From positions 62,001-126,000 of the forward strand of contig CBFFRP010000182.1 in the NCBI GenBank assembly GCA_965644295.1: a DNA stretch of 64,000 nt. Direction: 5' to 3'. Numbering within the stretch: position 1 is the stretch's first letter; each line of letters begins with the position of its first letter. The translations under genes and the position numbers were made by a program. This DNA comes from Paraphysomonas bandaiensis (Eukaryota > Chrysophyceae). The notes under the pieces were generated by a model. That model did no database searches and had not been told where the DNA came from. It was given only the letters and a program-made list of their open reading frames with translations. Of this stretch, positions 45,393-58,426 are shown in pieces.

Positions 45393-45630
45393 TGTTAATT
45401 AGGAGTGAGCTAAATACAAGATTGCAAGATTGTATAGGTGAGTTATAGTGTTCAATGAAATATACCATGAACTGAATTAGAGAGAGTATCTGTTGAAGAG
45501 ACAAGATCGTCATCATAACGTCGTCATTATCAGTTACACTTCTAACTATTCCGTTGTGCATGTCAGTTATGTGCTATATTTTATATCGTTATTCATAATT
45601 TTCACTCTATTGTGTTAGACATTTTCTATT
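45393..45630 (+). mobile_element. LTR fragment (family A), copy 1
   Basis: From TGTTAATTAGGAGTGAGC at 45393 to about 45620 the sequence matches the LTR upstream of the intact copia element (59455-59660), including AGTTATAGTGTTCAATGAAA and CGTCATCATAACGTCGTCAT. Similarity stops after ACTCTATTGTGTT, so the 3' end is missing. A minus-strand copy lies at 58453-59072. Confidence 0.78.
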
Positions 45631-45945
45631 CTCATTTCTCATCACTCCATCTTATCGACCTGGTTTCATTAATAGCAACATTAACTGAATGTTGGGTACA
45701 TACGACAGCCCAACTATTTCTCTAGGATATATAAAGTATAAAAGAACATAAAAGGTATGACCAAGAATCAAGAATTACAATTCACTATAATTATGATATT
45801 AATTTTGATTATAACGTATCCCTTTGACTTTCTAGGATAAATCCAATAAGAGGACAATGTAAAGTCCATTTCCTATTATCGGCAGATAAAAACTAGGAGA
45901 GAAAGAGGGGCGAGCCCCTTTCAGGTAATAACATGAATATGACAT
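45631..45945. other. Intergenic
   Basis: About 315 bases, AT-rich, downstream of the LTR fragment; no feature seen. Confidence 0.4.
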
Positions 45946-47223
45946 TCACCAGGACCACCACCCCATCAACGAACCACCTCCACCTACAACCTCTATTACT
46001 ACTTCTATCACAATTAACCATATTACAATCCATTCTAGTTTGGATGCATGGGCATTCTGCATCTGTTGCTGAATCATATCCAATAGTTCTTTGAGCATAT
46101 CAAGCCTCGTGTTAAGCACTTCTACACGGCTCTCCATTTCTAGATATTTTGCAACTACTAAATAATCTGGCTCATATGTGTCCTCCTCCCAGAAGAAGTC
46201 AGGAGTATCCAATACATCGGAGTGGAGGTTGAGATCATGTCGAATTACAAATATATCTCCAATCATCATTCCGACCCGCCTTATCGATAAGTCAATCTTT
46301 CCCACACGGGCAAGTGTCTCGGGTATAAACTTGTACTCTTCAACCTTGCGCTCTATTCTATCCTCGAATATCGATATTACCGACGATTGGGCAATGGCCA
46401 CACTCACTGACAATCGCTGCTTGGCATTGGTCGTCTCAGGGAGAGTAATAACATCGTTAGCGATAGCGATGCGAGGGTGAGACTCGTAGTCATCAGATGT
46501 GATGAAAGCCATATCGTCCTCACCAGAAGCGAACTCATCGTCATTTACCTTTCCTTGCTTCACGAAGTCACGAACAATATCAAGCATAAACACTTCTTCG
46601 CCTTTGGCAAAACCCCAGAAAACGACTGCACCAAACTCAAAAACGTAAATTTCCTGATTACCAGGATCTGATATTTTCATGGCGAGGTCGCTGTTCGTAG
46701 GTGGGGGCTGAGAATTCACCCAAGTTGTATCTTCCTCGATATCCCCTCCTGTTTTTCGGGATGGGATGCGAGATATACACAAAGCATCTCCGTAACGTTT
46801 GGTTTTCCATGTCGATTTTGAATTCACAATTGCAATCGAAATATGCTCATATAGATCTTGTAAATGTATTTCAGTTGCCACACAGCAGAAGTAAATGCGT
46901 CTCTTCTTGCGCTGGGCCTCGAACTCACCGCCTTTGGTACGAGCTGTTTGCTTTTTCCGTTGACGACCAGTTCGAGATAACTTATCATTATACCGATCAA
47001 TATACACTCCTTCGTCTGTTACGTTCCCATCATCAACATCGTATGTATCACGTTCAGTGGGTAGTGAAATTTGTTTCCTATATTTTGCACTCTTATTACT
47101 TTTGCTCTCATAATAGTCACTTGGTGCAAGCGACATCGACCCATACTTTGAGTCCTCATAATCAGTGCTATCAGCCCGACCTGAACGAAGAAAAGATCGT
47201 TTATTAAGTCGACTAGTTTCCAT
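45946..47223 (-). CDS. RMND1/DUF155 family membrane protein
   Basis: Single exon, 425 aa. The family includes yeast Rmd1/Rmd8/Sif2-type proteins and human mitochondrial RMND1 (required for mitochondrial translation). The core reads EIYVFEFGAVVFWGFAKGEE, then DDMAFITSDDY, KQRLSVSVAIAQSSVISIFE, IPETLARVGKIDLSIRRVGM, MIGDIFVIRHDLNLHSDVLD-TPDFFWEEDTYEPDY, AKYLEMESRVEVLNTRLDML and a C-terminal membrane helix LEWIVIWLIVIEVVIEVVGG. This order, and the TPDFFWE and RLDML-ELLD blocks, are diagnostic. The basic, Ser-rich N-terminal 100 residues (RTGRQRKKQTARTK) are disordered; they are not an obvious mitochondrial presequence, so the protein may be one of the non-mitochondrial paralogues. Confidence 0.92.
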   Translation of the reverse strand: METSRLNKRSFLRSGRADSTDYEDSKYGSMSLAPSDYYESKSNKSAKYRKQISLPTERDTYDVDDGNVTDEGVYIDRYNDKLSRTGRQRKKQTARTKGGEFEAQRKKRRIYFCCVATEIHLQDLYEHISIAIVNSKSTWKTKRYGDALCISRIPSRKTGGDIEEDTTWVNSQPPPTNSDLAMKISDPGNQEIYVFEFGAVVFWGFAKGEEVFMLDIVRDFVKQGKVNDDEFASGEDDMAFITSDDYESHPRIAIANDVITLPETTNAKQRLSVSVAIAQSSVISIFEDRIERKVEEYKFIPETLARVGKIDLSIRRVGMMIGDIFVIRHDLNLHSDVLDTPDFFWEEDTYEPDYLVVAKYLEMESRVEVLNTRLDMLKELLDMIQQQMQNAHASKLEWIVIWLIVIEVVIEVVGGGGSLMGWWSW

Positions 47224-47828
47224 TACAATGCTATGATATCAATCAGTTCTTTGTATTACAATAATGAGAGATAAGATCTATGTGTGATGAAATCATAGAG
47301 TCATTAGATCAAATGAATAGGATTGATATATATACATATATACCATTCGACTAGCATGAGGTGACCATCGCTTTCACACCAGTACTGTGTACGTAGTGTA
47401 CTATACTGGTATATGTATGTAATCATGCATGTACAAGCAGAAAATGGAAAGAATCTTGCTTGTGCCAAAAATAGGTGTAAAAATTAGGACTTGAAAACAT
47501 ATTAATCCCCATTTTTGAACCATATTCAGCATAAAAACTCATTTCTTGATATATTCTCCAATTTTTCATTCAAAGAACCTGAAAAATGTAGTATTTTGGA
47601 CTAAAGATGAGTTTGTTTTTATTGGTCAAGTGGTTGAAATCTTGTGGAGTTTTCATCCAAATCTCGTACATGTGATGGACTTTACGGTCATTCATATCAC
47701 TAGAGTGTCATATTTCTACATATATGTATATTAAAGCATCATAGCTTCTATAAAACACATCTTGTGTGTTCATATCAATGCGTAGAGTTATTACTAGTAT
47801 ACAAGGAACGTATATAAGTGATAATAAC
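47224..47828. other. Divergent intergenic region
   Basis: About 600 bases between the RMND1-like gene and the H+-PPase. The 62-aa plus frame at 47546 is unsupported. Confidence 0.5.
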
Positions 47829-50827
47829 ATGAGAAGTTCAGAGGAATATGGAGCTGTTGGAGTGGAATCTGGTAATGGATATATCGGAGAAAAGGTGCCC
47901 TTATAATGCTATCTGATGCATCAAATTAACTCATTAATTCATTTTTTAGTATAAACAAGTTAGTGTAACACATTTTAAGAAATGGTTATGGTTACTGGTC
48001 GTCCTGTCGATCTTTTTTCTAACACTATTGAGGGGTGAACTCTTCTATATCGCTGTGTTTGTACTGTTTGCATGTTGTTTTGGAGCATATTTTTCATACT
48101 ATTTGGCAAGGTATATATTCATTGGTGTAATGTGTATTGTTTTCTAATATATTGGCTATAGCTATGTGTTCAGTAAAGATAATGGGACACCAGAGATGCG
48201 TGCTGTTTCGGATCCTATTAAAGAGGGTGCTGAGGGCTTTCTGAAAGTTCAGTATGGGGCAATTTTTAAAATAGCTAGCGTTCTTGCGATTATTATTTTC
48301 TTTTCATACGCCTTTCGACCTTCAGGAAATACCGAGACATCTGGTGTGGAGAGTATAGGTTCAATTATGCTCGGCTTACTTGCTAGTTTTTCCTTCGTCG
48401 TTGGAGCAGGGTGCTCTGCTTTGGCCGGATATGTGAGTATGTGGGTTTCCGCTTCTACTAACATTCGTGTCTGCTCCGCTGCTCGGCGGTCTTATCATGA
48501 GTGTCTTGAGATCTGCTTTCGCGGTGGGGCATTTTCTGCTGTACTAGCCATCACTCTATGCGTTTTCGGGGTCGCTATGCTGTATTTCATCCTCTCCATT
48601 CTATTTGTTAGCTCGGGCATGTTAAAACCATCCGGTACGATATTGATTGCTTCATATAGTACTGTTATTCATTGCATGTGACTCCGCTTGCAGAGGTCCC
48701 CGTTCTGATGGTTGGATATGGGTTCGGAGCATCATTTGTGGCGCTTTTCATGCAACTTGGTGGTGGGATATACACCAAAGCAGCCGATGTGGGTGCTGAC
48801 ATGGTTGGAAAGATTGAGGTATATTACACTTTGGTTTAATGGGCTTGCCGTGTCGCTATGTCTTGTGCCCTTCGTGCGTGTATATTCAAGTCATATGATT
48901 TGTCAGATTGGAATCCCTGAAGACGACCCACGCAATCCTGCCGTAATTGCTGATCTCGTTGGTGATATGGTGGGTGATTGTGTAGGCTCTTCTGCTGACG
49001 TCTTCGAGTCAGTTGCAGCAGAAATCATTGGCGCCATGATTTTAGGGTCCACACTAGCAGAGGAGCACGGCCTAAAGGGCAATGTATCGTTTATGCTCTT
49101 TCCCCTTGCCGTGCATGCTATGGATATTCTTGTGTCTTCAGTAGGAATTATGGCTCTGCGCTCAGGATCTTCTTCAGAGAACCCCATGGCGGCTCTCAAT
49201 AGGAGCTATCGCATCACCGCAGTTCTTGCTATCATTGGGTTCTTGTGTTGTGTAAGGACACTGCTGTACGTGGATGACGCCCCCAATGCTTGGTTGCACT
49301 TCTCAGCGTGTGGAGGTGTCGGAATCGTGAACGGTTACATATTTATTCAGTCCACTCAATACTACACTGACTATGAGTATAAGTAAGGAGTCAAGTTATA
49401 TTGCTAGATTACACAATGCTCACTGCTTGTCAGACCTGTTCGAGATATTGCGTCATCCTCGGCCACAGGTCACGGTACAAACATTATTACCGGAGTTGCC
49501 GTGGGCATGAAGTCTACTGTGATTCCCGTTGTAACTGTCAGTTTTGCTGTTCTGGCGTGTTATCATCTAGGCGCAACATCGGGAGTCGGTACTCCTCGCA
49601 GTGCAGGTAACGCTCGTCTTGAAACTTGTTAAATATTCATAGTGTTGTTGGTAGGTCTATTTGGCACTGCTGTGGCTACGATGGGTATGCTGTCTTCGGC
49701 TGTGTATGTCCTCTCGATGAACAATTTCGGTCCGATAGCTGATAACGCAGGAGGTATGTGCTGCATGATGAAGCGTACGTATATAATAAACACAACGTAA
49801 ATAGGTATTGCTGAAATGTCTCAGCAGCCGGAGGAGGTTCGCACATGTACGGATAAGTTAGATGCTGCTGGTAATGTTACAAAGGCGATAACAAAGGTAT
49901 TTAGTATACTCTGTCTAACACATTGTGAAAAATCTTAAAACGTCAGGGATATTCCATTGGTTCTGCAGCTCTTGCTTGCTTTCTCCTCTTTGGAGCTTTC
50001 ATGGATGAGTTTTCGCAATACGCTGGTGTTCCGTTCCGCCATGTGGACATCGCTGTTCCCGAGATTCTTATTGGTGGACTCATGGGCACAATGATGGTGT
50101 TCTACTTCACAGGACTGGCCGTTGCCGCCGTGGCCTCAGCAGCCCAGGAGGTAATCCTCTTGATAATATGACAGACCTTTTACATATTGTGTAGGTTGTT
50201 CTGGAGGTTCGCCGACAGCTGGCTGAGAACCCTGACATCATGACTTTCAAAAGCAAACCCGATTACCGCTCGTGTGTTGCTCTAGTCACACAAGCTGCTC
50301 TCAAGGAGATGCAGTTTCCAGGTTTGCTATTTCGAATGTCTTTGATGAAATATACTGACAGTGTCTTATAGGTATTCTCGCTGTCGGTATGCCTGTCACT
50401 GTGGGATTGTTTTTTCGCGTAGTTGGTTATTATACAAACCGGTAAGTTAACTTTCAGTTGACTAGTGTGTGATGAGATCTCGTTTTAGAAACCTTCTTGG
50501 TGCAGAAGTTCTGGCAGGCTATCTTATGTTTGCCACAACCACTGGTAATATTATAGTGTGTTATCAGTGTATCGTTGTGATATCTACGCAGGAATACTGA
50601 TGGCCTTATTCCTGGATAACGTCGGCGGCGCATGGGACAATGCCAAGAAGTATATAGAGCTAGGCAATCATGGTGGGAAGGGGAGTGATGCACACAAGGC
50701 GTCTGTTACGGGAGACACAGTGGGAGACCCTTTCAAGGACACGGCCGGTCCTTCTCTTCATGTGCTTATCAAGCTTCTTTCAACTACTGTTCTTGTGCTT
50801 GGCCCACTGTTTCTGAATAGTAATTAG
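47829..50827 (+). CDS. Type II (K+-independent) H+-translocating pyrophosphatase
   Basis: Thirteen exons: 47829-47894, 47950-48110, 48162-48634, 48694-48818, 48907-49382, 49434-49606, 49655-49753, 49805-49896, 49947-50150, 50195-50321, 50372-50441, 50489-50544, 50592-50827; 785 aa. It pumps H+ into an acidic compartment (vacuole, acidocalcisome or Golgi) using PPi. The substrate site is intact: [58 protein letters not shown], and at the C-terminus [17 protein letters not shown] then [20 protein letters not shown]. Lys in GNVTKAIT, with Thr three residues on, is the signature of K+-independent enzymes. [15 protein letters not shown] also matches the type II (AVP2) form, not the type I DNVGDIAGMGSD. 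About 16 membrane spans. The many introns (about 47-90 nt) contrast with the single-exon neighbours. Confidence 0.95.
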
Positions 50828-52717
50828 AACGAGTCCCAGTTTCATGCACCTTATTTGTACTGACAAATAAGTGGTGTTAAACATGGTATGCTCTATAAGA
50901 GCTGTAGCAACGTAAATATGATGCGTGGCGAATATACTGCATACGACAGTCGTAGAATTACTTCATGGTTGTGATGATTACGCATTACTTTTTACTTTTT
51001 GGGTTTTATCACAACTTAAAGCTGGAGTAAGAACCATACAACAAATGGCAGTAATTAATATTATACAGTAGAAATATGATGAGAGATACTTTTCCATAGT
51101 TCATACCGGGAACCTCTTCATCTCTGAGAGTGCATATTCTTAGTGGTAGACACTTGACAAGAGCAGCTTATGATTGGTAATAGTACTACTTCTTCTTGAC
51201 GAATGTTGTAATTAGTATTATACTTTAACGACACTTGCTTACTACTGTTTTCCACTATCCAGAACATACACGTCACGAATTATAAGAAAAATTACACCGA
51301 TAATACTAGTATATTTTTGACATTCATTTGATGCTTCAGGTGGAAAGTTTAGGCGTGTTAATTGTTAATCCAACCCTATAGCTATTATCTAGGGGTATAT
51401 GAGAAGTAAATGAATAGAAGCCAATCATAATGCGAAATCCCGCAACATATGTTTAATTCAAGAAAAGTGTGTTTGAGAGTGCTTGCTTATGATTTTAAAA
51501 GACTGTTGTTAACTATTAACCAATTTGATGAGTCCATACTGTATCATCTGATGTGTGCTGTATAGTTGACTGAGGTTTACACGTATAAATTATCAAAATG
51601 AAAGTGCTGTGTAGCTGTGTAGGTAAGAGATGAATCTAAGTATATCGTATATCACAGACAGCATAATGTTATAACTTATTCACTTATACACAACATTTGG
51701 CTGGTTGAAAACTCTTGTGACTGTAATGTAGCAAAGTTAGTTATGACTAATATGGGTGATGTAGAAGGAAACAATAACCTCCCAGCTAGCAATGCCTATG
51801 GCTTTATGAAGAAAAAAAGAATGATGAGTCTACAGTCCTACTCATGTCAATGTCGATATATATACTCTATTCTCTACTGAATACCTTACCTGAGCAATGC
51901 TGCATTGGTTTGACCTCGCTATAGTGTGCAGCTATAGGAGAGCATAATTGATGAATAAGTTATTAACTAAAAGTTGACCAGGTGTAACCATTTATTACTT
52001 TGACGAAGCCAAGTTTATTTCAATCTTGTTGACTGGGTTGAATAAGTAATATCTGAACTATATATATTACTTTTCTTAATGTCCTATATCTGGAGCATAA
52101 TAATCTTTTTTCGTTCAACTTCTGATATTGTTACTAGAATCGCCCTTCAAATTCGAAATGCTTTACTAATTGGAGTGTATGTCTTCGTAGATATGTTTCC
52201 AGGAAGTTGCCCATGTAATATAATCGTATTTCCATGTTGAGATTTGAGTGTTTTCACCTATCTTTAAGAGTATTTTTACCTGCGAAGCAATGGCTAAACA
52301 GGGTGGTGTGCCAGTGGGCAGGAGCAGTACATGCATCTCTAGTTCTATCAATCGATCTTAGGTAAACACTCGTGAATATGTGATAAGGGGATGATTACCA
52401 GTCAGCGTATGTCTGATCGTGACCCCTCATATGCATATGGTTTCTATGCGTATGAGTTCCATGCATACGATGCAGTAGAGAGACTGCACTCTTAGCCTGT
52501 GTGTAGCCTAGATTATCCAGAGAAGGTTTCTATGACTTCTCCCTCTTCATTTAAAGGGTGATTCAAACCATTTTGGAGTGTCTGTGTGTGGATGTGTGTC
52601 GTTATAATGAAACTCATAGCAGTGCTCAGTGTGATCTTGCAGAAGATACATACACACACATTTCGTATAGGAAAATGCCAGTTTTATGCAAAGTTTTTAA
52701 TGAGGGTACACATACAG
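50828..52717. other. Long intergenic region
   Basis: 1.9 kb without a supported gene between the H+-PPase and the ACAT array. AT-rich throughout, no repeat shared with the rest of the window, and only short frames. Confidence 0.5.
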
Positions 52718-52802
52718 AGTACAGCAGTACATACATACATACATACATACATACATACATACATACATACATACATACATACATACATACAGAGTACAGC
52801 AG

Positions 52803-52834
<32 letters not shown>

Positions 52835-52920
52835 CATGCATACATACATACATACATACATACATACGTACATACATACATACATACATACATACATACA
52901 TACATACATACATACATACA

Positions 52921-52952
<32 letters not shown>

Positions 52953-53629
52953 CATGCATACATACATACATACATACGTACATACATACATACATACATA
53001 CATACATACATACATACATACATACATACATACATACATACATACATACATACATACATACATACATACGTACATACATACATACATATATACATACATA
53101 CATACATACATACATACATACATACATACATACATACATACATACATACATACATACATACATACATACATACATACATACATACATACATACATACATA
53201 CATACATACATACATACATACATACATACATACATACATACATACATACATACATACATACATACATACATACATACATACATACATACATACATACATA
53301 CATACATACATACATACATACATACATACATACATACATACATACATCCATACATACATACATACATACATACATACATACATACATACATACATACATA
53401 CATACATACATACATACATACATACATACATACATACATACATACGTACATACATACATACATACATACATACATACATACATACATACATACGTACATA
53501 CATACATACATACATACATACATACATACATACAGAGTACAGCAGTACATACATACATACATACATACATACATACATACATACATACATACATACATAC
53601 ATACATACATACATACATACATACATACA

Positions 53630-53661
<32 letters not shown>

Positions 53662-53960
53662 CATGCATACATACATACATACATACGTACATACATACAT
53701 ACATACATACATACATACATACATACATACATACATACATACATACATACATACATACATACATACATACATACATACATACATACAGAGTACAGCAGTA
53801 CATACATACATACATACAGAGTACAGCAGTACATACATACATACATACATACATACATACATACATACATACATACATACATACATACATACATACATAC
53901 ATACATACATACATACATACATACATACATACATACATACATACAGAGTACAGCAGTACA
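52718..53960. repeat. Long ACAT array with interspersed AGAGTACAGCAGTAC units
   Basis: About 1.2 kb of (ACAT)n. A 17-base insert, AGAGTACAGCAGTAC plus flanking AC, recurs at about 52717, 52790, 53533, 53786, 53818 and 53944, including both ends. Point variants (ACGT, ATATACATGCAT, ACATCC) also recur, for example ATATACATGCATAC at three places with similar neighbours. This indicates segmental duplication inside the array. All frames on both strands are open (IHTY/THTY and MYVC), so the 457-539 codon frames here are artefacts. The 3' end lies about 150 bases upstream of the helicase start codon. Confidence 0.97.
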
Positions 53961-54107
53961 TATGTACTTATACAGGCTGTACTCTCCAGTGTTATCCAAA
54001 GAAAGGATCCTCCGCAGTATGATGTGCAGAAAGTTAAGTGGACACTTTCATACATAAATCTTTACATCTCACTCCTTCTAACATACATACATACAACCAC
54101 ATCAAAT

Positions 54108-57100
54108 ATGACATCAAACATTATAACATCAAATGGAAATGATATATCTGAACTCTTTAATTTATTACGAACAGAATCAGGTGTAAATGATCTTCGTAAT
54201 GGTGGAATGTATGTAGGAATTCATATCAAAACGGATTCATATGATAACATGATAAATTTTGGTCATCGTATGCATTCTGATATGAATATTGAGAATCCTG
54301 CACCTATAGGTGAACTATTTCATGGATATGTGTATGTATATATGTATATATATGCTGTGTGGAACTATGCATATGATCGTCTAGTGGATCATCACACTGC
54401 TGTATATGTATATGTATATATATACCGTCCATTTACATTTGTGTATGTGTTATAATGAGTGGTATGTATACAGGGTATGAAGAATGTAACGACACCGTCT
54501 ATTACATATCGAAAATGATCACCGTTGAAATAGATTCTGAAAGTTGGTCTCCTCCTTATTTTAAATTACTTTCTTCTACAGTGTTACCGGAGCCTCGACA
54601 GAGCACGTTTAAATTAGAGTTAATAAATAGCAGTGGTGATGATGCTGTTGGATGTTGCATCGATTCGGGGTCTACTATCAACTTTTATGTTAAGTTATCT
54701 GTTAAGAAAAACTATGAGGGTAATATCAATTCGTGGATGATATTTTCATTTGAGGGCACGAAGCACCATAGTAAGGCATGTGTGACGACATCCAAGTGTA
54801 TGATATCGTTGCGGATTTATGGGAGTGTCTTTGGCTCGGCCTCTTCTGGACTACAAATGCCGTCGAGTCTCTCAGCTGATGCCAAGCCTTTCTTTTCAGA
54901 GAGCAACATTTCTTACTTTAACACGAAGGTCCGTAAATTTAACATAGGTTTCTATGATTTACGGTGATAGTCAGTGTTTACAAACAACTTATTGTGATGG
55001 CTTCATAGAGACATCCCCACCTGGTTTTAAAACATTGCTCGATTTTGTAGAGTACTATACATTCAAGGTACATTCTGCTATCAACGATACTCTTGCTACT
55101 ATTATAATTGAAAATTTTCCACTACAGATACCTGATGACGTGAGAAAAATGTATGATGAGACTTGCAAATCTGGCAACTGGCAACACGCCATGAAATATC
55201 TCCAAATAATTAATGTTTCACCTCAACCTCATGATACGCCATATAGAGAAATACCAGCGCATATTCAGTATACAAGTAATATTAGTGAGTATTCCTAGCT
55301 TGTACGAAAACTCTGTCAATACCGTTGCAGGCAAATTGACATGGTCGGAGCAGCTACAGCAGGAAAGAGATGTATGTTTGCACGACATGCGAAATGTTCC
55401 CCTGCATTTTGAATTCCATCAAGAGGGGTATTTATCATTTGAAATTGTTGTACATGGATCTAGTGAGAATAGACCCCGAATACAAGTAGGAGATATTCTC
55501 AGGTTTTTCGATTAGTTGCTGCTGACCCATTCCTAACGTTATATCAGACTACGACCCACAGCCCAGAGTTTGATTATTTCCGCGCGAGACCTGCCTTTTG
55601 CACATGGTGCCGCGAAGAAAGCTTCTGTTCGCTTTGGTATTTTCGAGTTGGAGGCTGTCGTTTATCACTATGACCTTCGCAACGAGAAGGTGTGTCATTT
55701 TTTTTTCGAGTTAAATTAATTTCTATCAGGTTCGGTGTTATTGTATGCCCCCGTCCAGAGAAATAATAGTTCCAATTATTGGATCTATGAAACATCAATA
55801 CAATGAAAATGTGCATAAATTTTTGGGTGAAATTCACCAAGGTTTTCATACGGAGAACATGATGATTGTGCTACGCAAGCTAAAGTTTCACATCCGATTC
55901 CAACTTGAAGAACATTCATATATTTTCGCTCATAAGGTGACTGAGAAATATAGCTATTCTATTGTAATATATACTCAACCAGGCTCTCTGTTCTTTATTA
56001 AATTCGGAGATATTTCAGAAGGTGAATTACCCACTGCAATTGTACCACCATTGATTTTATACAGAGACTATACCCTAGTAATAAGTACCGTTTCCCCCCT
56101 GAAACCTTACCTGTGCTACGCGGACATTGCATCCTTAATAGGTAACTCTATTGTTAATAATGCTCATTGTTGCAGTGCTCATACATGTGATAGAGAACAA
56201 CAGGAAGCTGCTCTTGCTGTATCACGTCTTTGTGCTAAAGTCAAAGGGTCTCATAATATTCCGCTTCCTGTGCCACCCTATATAATATACGGTGCTTATA
56301 TATGGAATAACTGAAGTTTATTATTAATTGTACTCACTTTGTAGGACCACCTGGTACAGGGAAAACAACGACGCTGATAGCGGTTATAAATGAAGTGTGC
56401 CAGAGGTCTCCGGGTACCCGTATACTGGCATGTGCACCCTCAGATGCTGCTTGCGATGTCATAGCACGGCGTCTGAGTGAGAGATATTCCCCGACGCAGA
56501 TGTTGCGCCTTAATTGGTGGAAACGCATGCTTGCATCTGTTCCGCCGATGCTGTTAAAGTACTGCTGTCTATACCGAGATACAACATTTGATATACCGGA
56601 CATATATACGCTTTTAAATTACGAAATAATTGTGTGTACAGTGAGCGTGGCTGGGGCACTTCAATATATTATGGATTCAATATCTTTTGATCTTGTTATT
56701 ATCGATGAAGTCACCCAAGCACCAGAGGCTAACTGTCTTATACCACTGTCGTTTCTTTGCCCCACTGGAGTATGTGTTCTTGCTGGTGATCCAGAACAGA
56801 TGGGTCCCAATCTTCGATCACCGCTTTATCATATGACAGGTTCCACTTACCCTGTTGCGATTAATGTCTCATATTTCGGCTAGACTGTAGGAAGTCCTTA
56901 CTCGAGCGATTGCTGCAGTTTGATACATATAAAGATGTACACCCGAAGAGAATAAGCGAGACCCAATCTGACGGTGCAATCGCAATAAAAAAACTTGGTG
57001 TATTTCTCGCTCGTAACTACCGGTCACAATGTAGTATATTCAAGCTATCTTCGGAATTATTTTACAACGGTTCTTTGATTGAAAGCGGGGATATAGAAGA

Positions 57101-57803
57101 TTTGGACAGCCTAAAGCAGTGGGAGGAATTGCGTGGGTCGAAAGTCGTTGAGACCGCGGTGGATAACATTCCCCGACCTTGCGTTGTCCTTTTTCGTGCT
57201 GTGACCGGCACTCACTGGCACAATATTGATTCCCCATCTTTCTATAATACCGCAGAGGTTGAAGCCGTGGTTGGTATTTGCCAGTCGTTATTGAACTCAT
57301 CTTCAATAGATGTATCAACAAAAGATATCGGTGTGATTGGTGCATTCCGCAGTCAGGTTCTAAAGTTGAGAATTGCACTGCGAAAAGCTCATATGAGCGG
57401 TATTAATGTTGGTGGTGTGGAAGACTTTCAGGGGCAGGAATGTCGTGTTGTAGTGATATCTACTGTTCTTAGTCAGAGAATTCCTTCTTTAGAGGTCAAT
57501 GGTGGTCTGGGATTGATTGGAGATCATCGTCGATTTAATGTTGCTGTGACAAGAGGCAGGCATCTCGTAGTTGTTGTTGGTCACCCCTACTGTCTTCACA
57601 CAGATGCCAATTGGCAGTCCTTAATGAACTATTGCTACAGGTGTGGGACTTTTACCGGATGCAAATTTCCATTGCTTGACTCTTCTCAGAGAGACGTGAA
57701 TCAAGAGCTCCTTAATGAGGCAGCTATGACGTCCCTTATGTACCATAGTTCTGAAAATTATGGTGATTTTTCTAACATCCTTGATTGGAGAGGTTTGTTA
57801 TGA
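54108..57803 (+). CDS. MOV10/SDE3-like RNA helicase (SF1, UPF1-like)
   Basis: Exons 54108-54331, 54460-54928, 54948-55284, 55331-55502, 55548-55689, 55730-56291, 56345-56839, 56884-57803; about 1106 aa. MOV10/SDE3/Armitage helicases act in RNA silencing and restrain retroelements. N-terminal part: beta-rich, with VVHGSSENRPRIQVGDILR like the MOV10 'L.V.GL.E.RP.V..GD' block. Helicase motifs: AHTCDREQQEAAL; PYIIYG|PPGTGKTTTLI (split by an intron); LACAPSDAACDVIARRL; VIIDEVTQAPEAN (motif II has DEVT, where the family has DEA); VLAGDPEQMGPNLRSPL; SLLERLLQFDT; FLARNYRSQC; GGVEDFQGQECRVVVIST; DHRRFNVAVTRGRHLVVVVG. All exons are in phase only if the 19 bases 54929-54947 are removed; see findings. 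Its neighbour 2 kb away is an intact copia element. Confidence 0.87.
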
Positions 57804-58349
57804 ATCATGTTCGGTTGTGCTATGTATTGTGAAAAAGGGCATAGAGTTATCGTGAATTCTGATATATATTTCGAATCAGATTCGGATTGTAGACATTACC
57901 AGAACAATACGGTATTGTCATCTGTGTGGGGTTTTTCGCTGGTCTCATCTTTGTTTAGTTTATGCTATAAGCCCTATTAGGTAATAAACATCTCTAAATC
58001 ATTTGTACATTGTTATCACTCTTGAATAGCTTCCCAATTGAGTTTACCAATAATCTCTGACTGCTACATAATTGTTTAGATCATTTTCATAATAACCTTG
58101 CACCTCTAACAACGTTAGAAATTGAACGGGGAGAAATTCTCAGATTGAGCCCAAGTTAAGTGTTTCCATACCTTCACCATTTTATTATATAGCTATCTCA
58201 CAAAATATTATCTTGCTGTTACTTTCCTTACGTTTCGAATTAAATATATTATACCTATCAATATTAGACATTTGGATGGGTAAAACTTACATAACGGAAC
58301 GTTGAACTCACACAATAATCAAGTAGTAAATTAACACGACATCATTTAT
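57804..58349. other. Intergenic
   Basis: About 550 bases after the helicase; AT-rich, no gene or shared repeat seen. Confidence 0.5.
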
Positions 58350-58386
58350 AATAAAGAATCGATCTTTATAATAGCAAAACAATGTT

Positions 58387-58387
<1 letters not shown>
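58350..58387 (-). mobile_element. Family A LTR 3'-end fragment
   Basis: ATAAAGAATCGATCTTTATA followed by ATAGCAAAACAATGTTG. This repeats, with one change, the LTR end found again at 58453-58490, so the tRNA-derived segment between them is flanked by direct copies of the LTR's U5 terminus. Confidence 0.8.

Positions 58388-58426
<39 letters not shown>

Noticed and set aside
52558-54455. Several 425-539 codon open frames on both strands over the ACAT array
   Set aside because: A 4-base repeat without stop codons is open in every frame. The peptides are pure IHTY/THTY or MYVC repeats, and the real coding frame starts after it at 54108.
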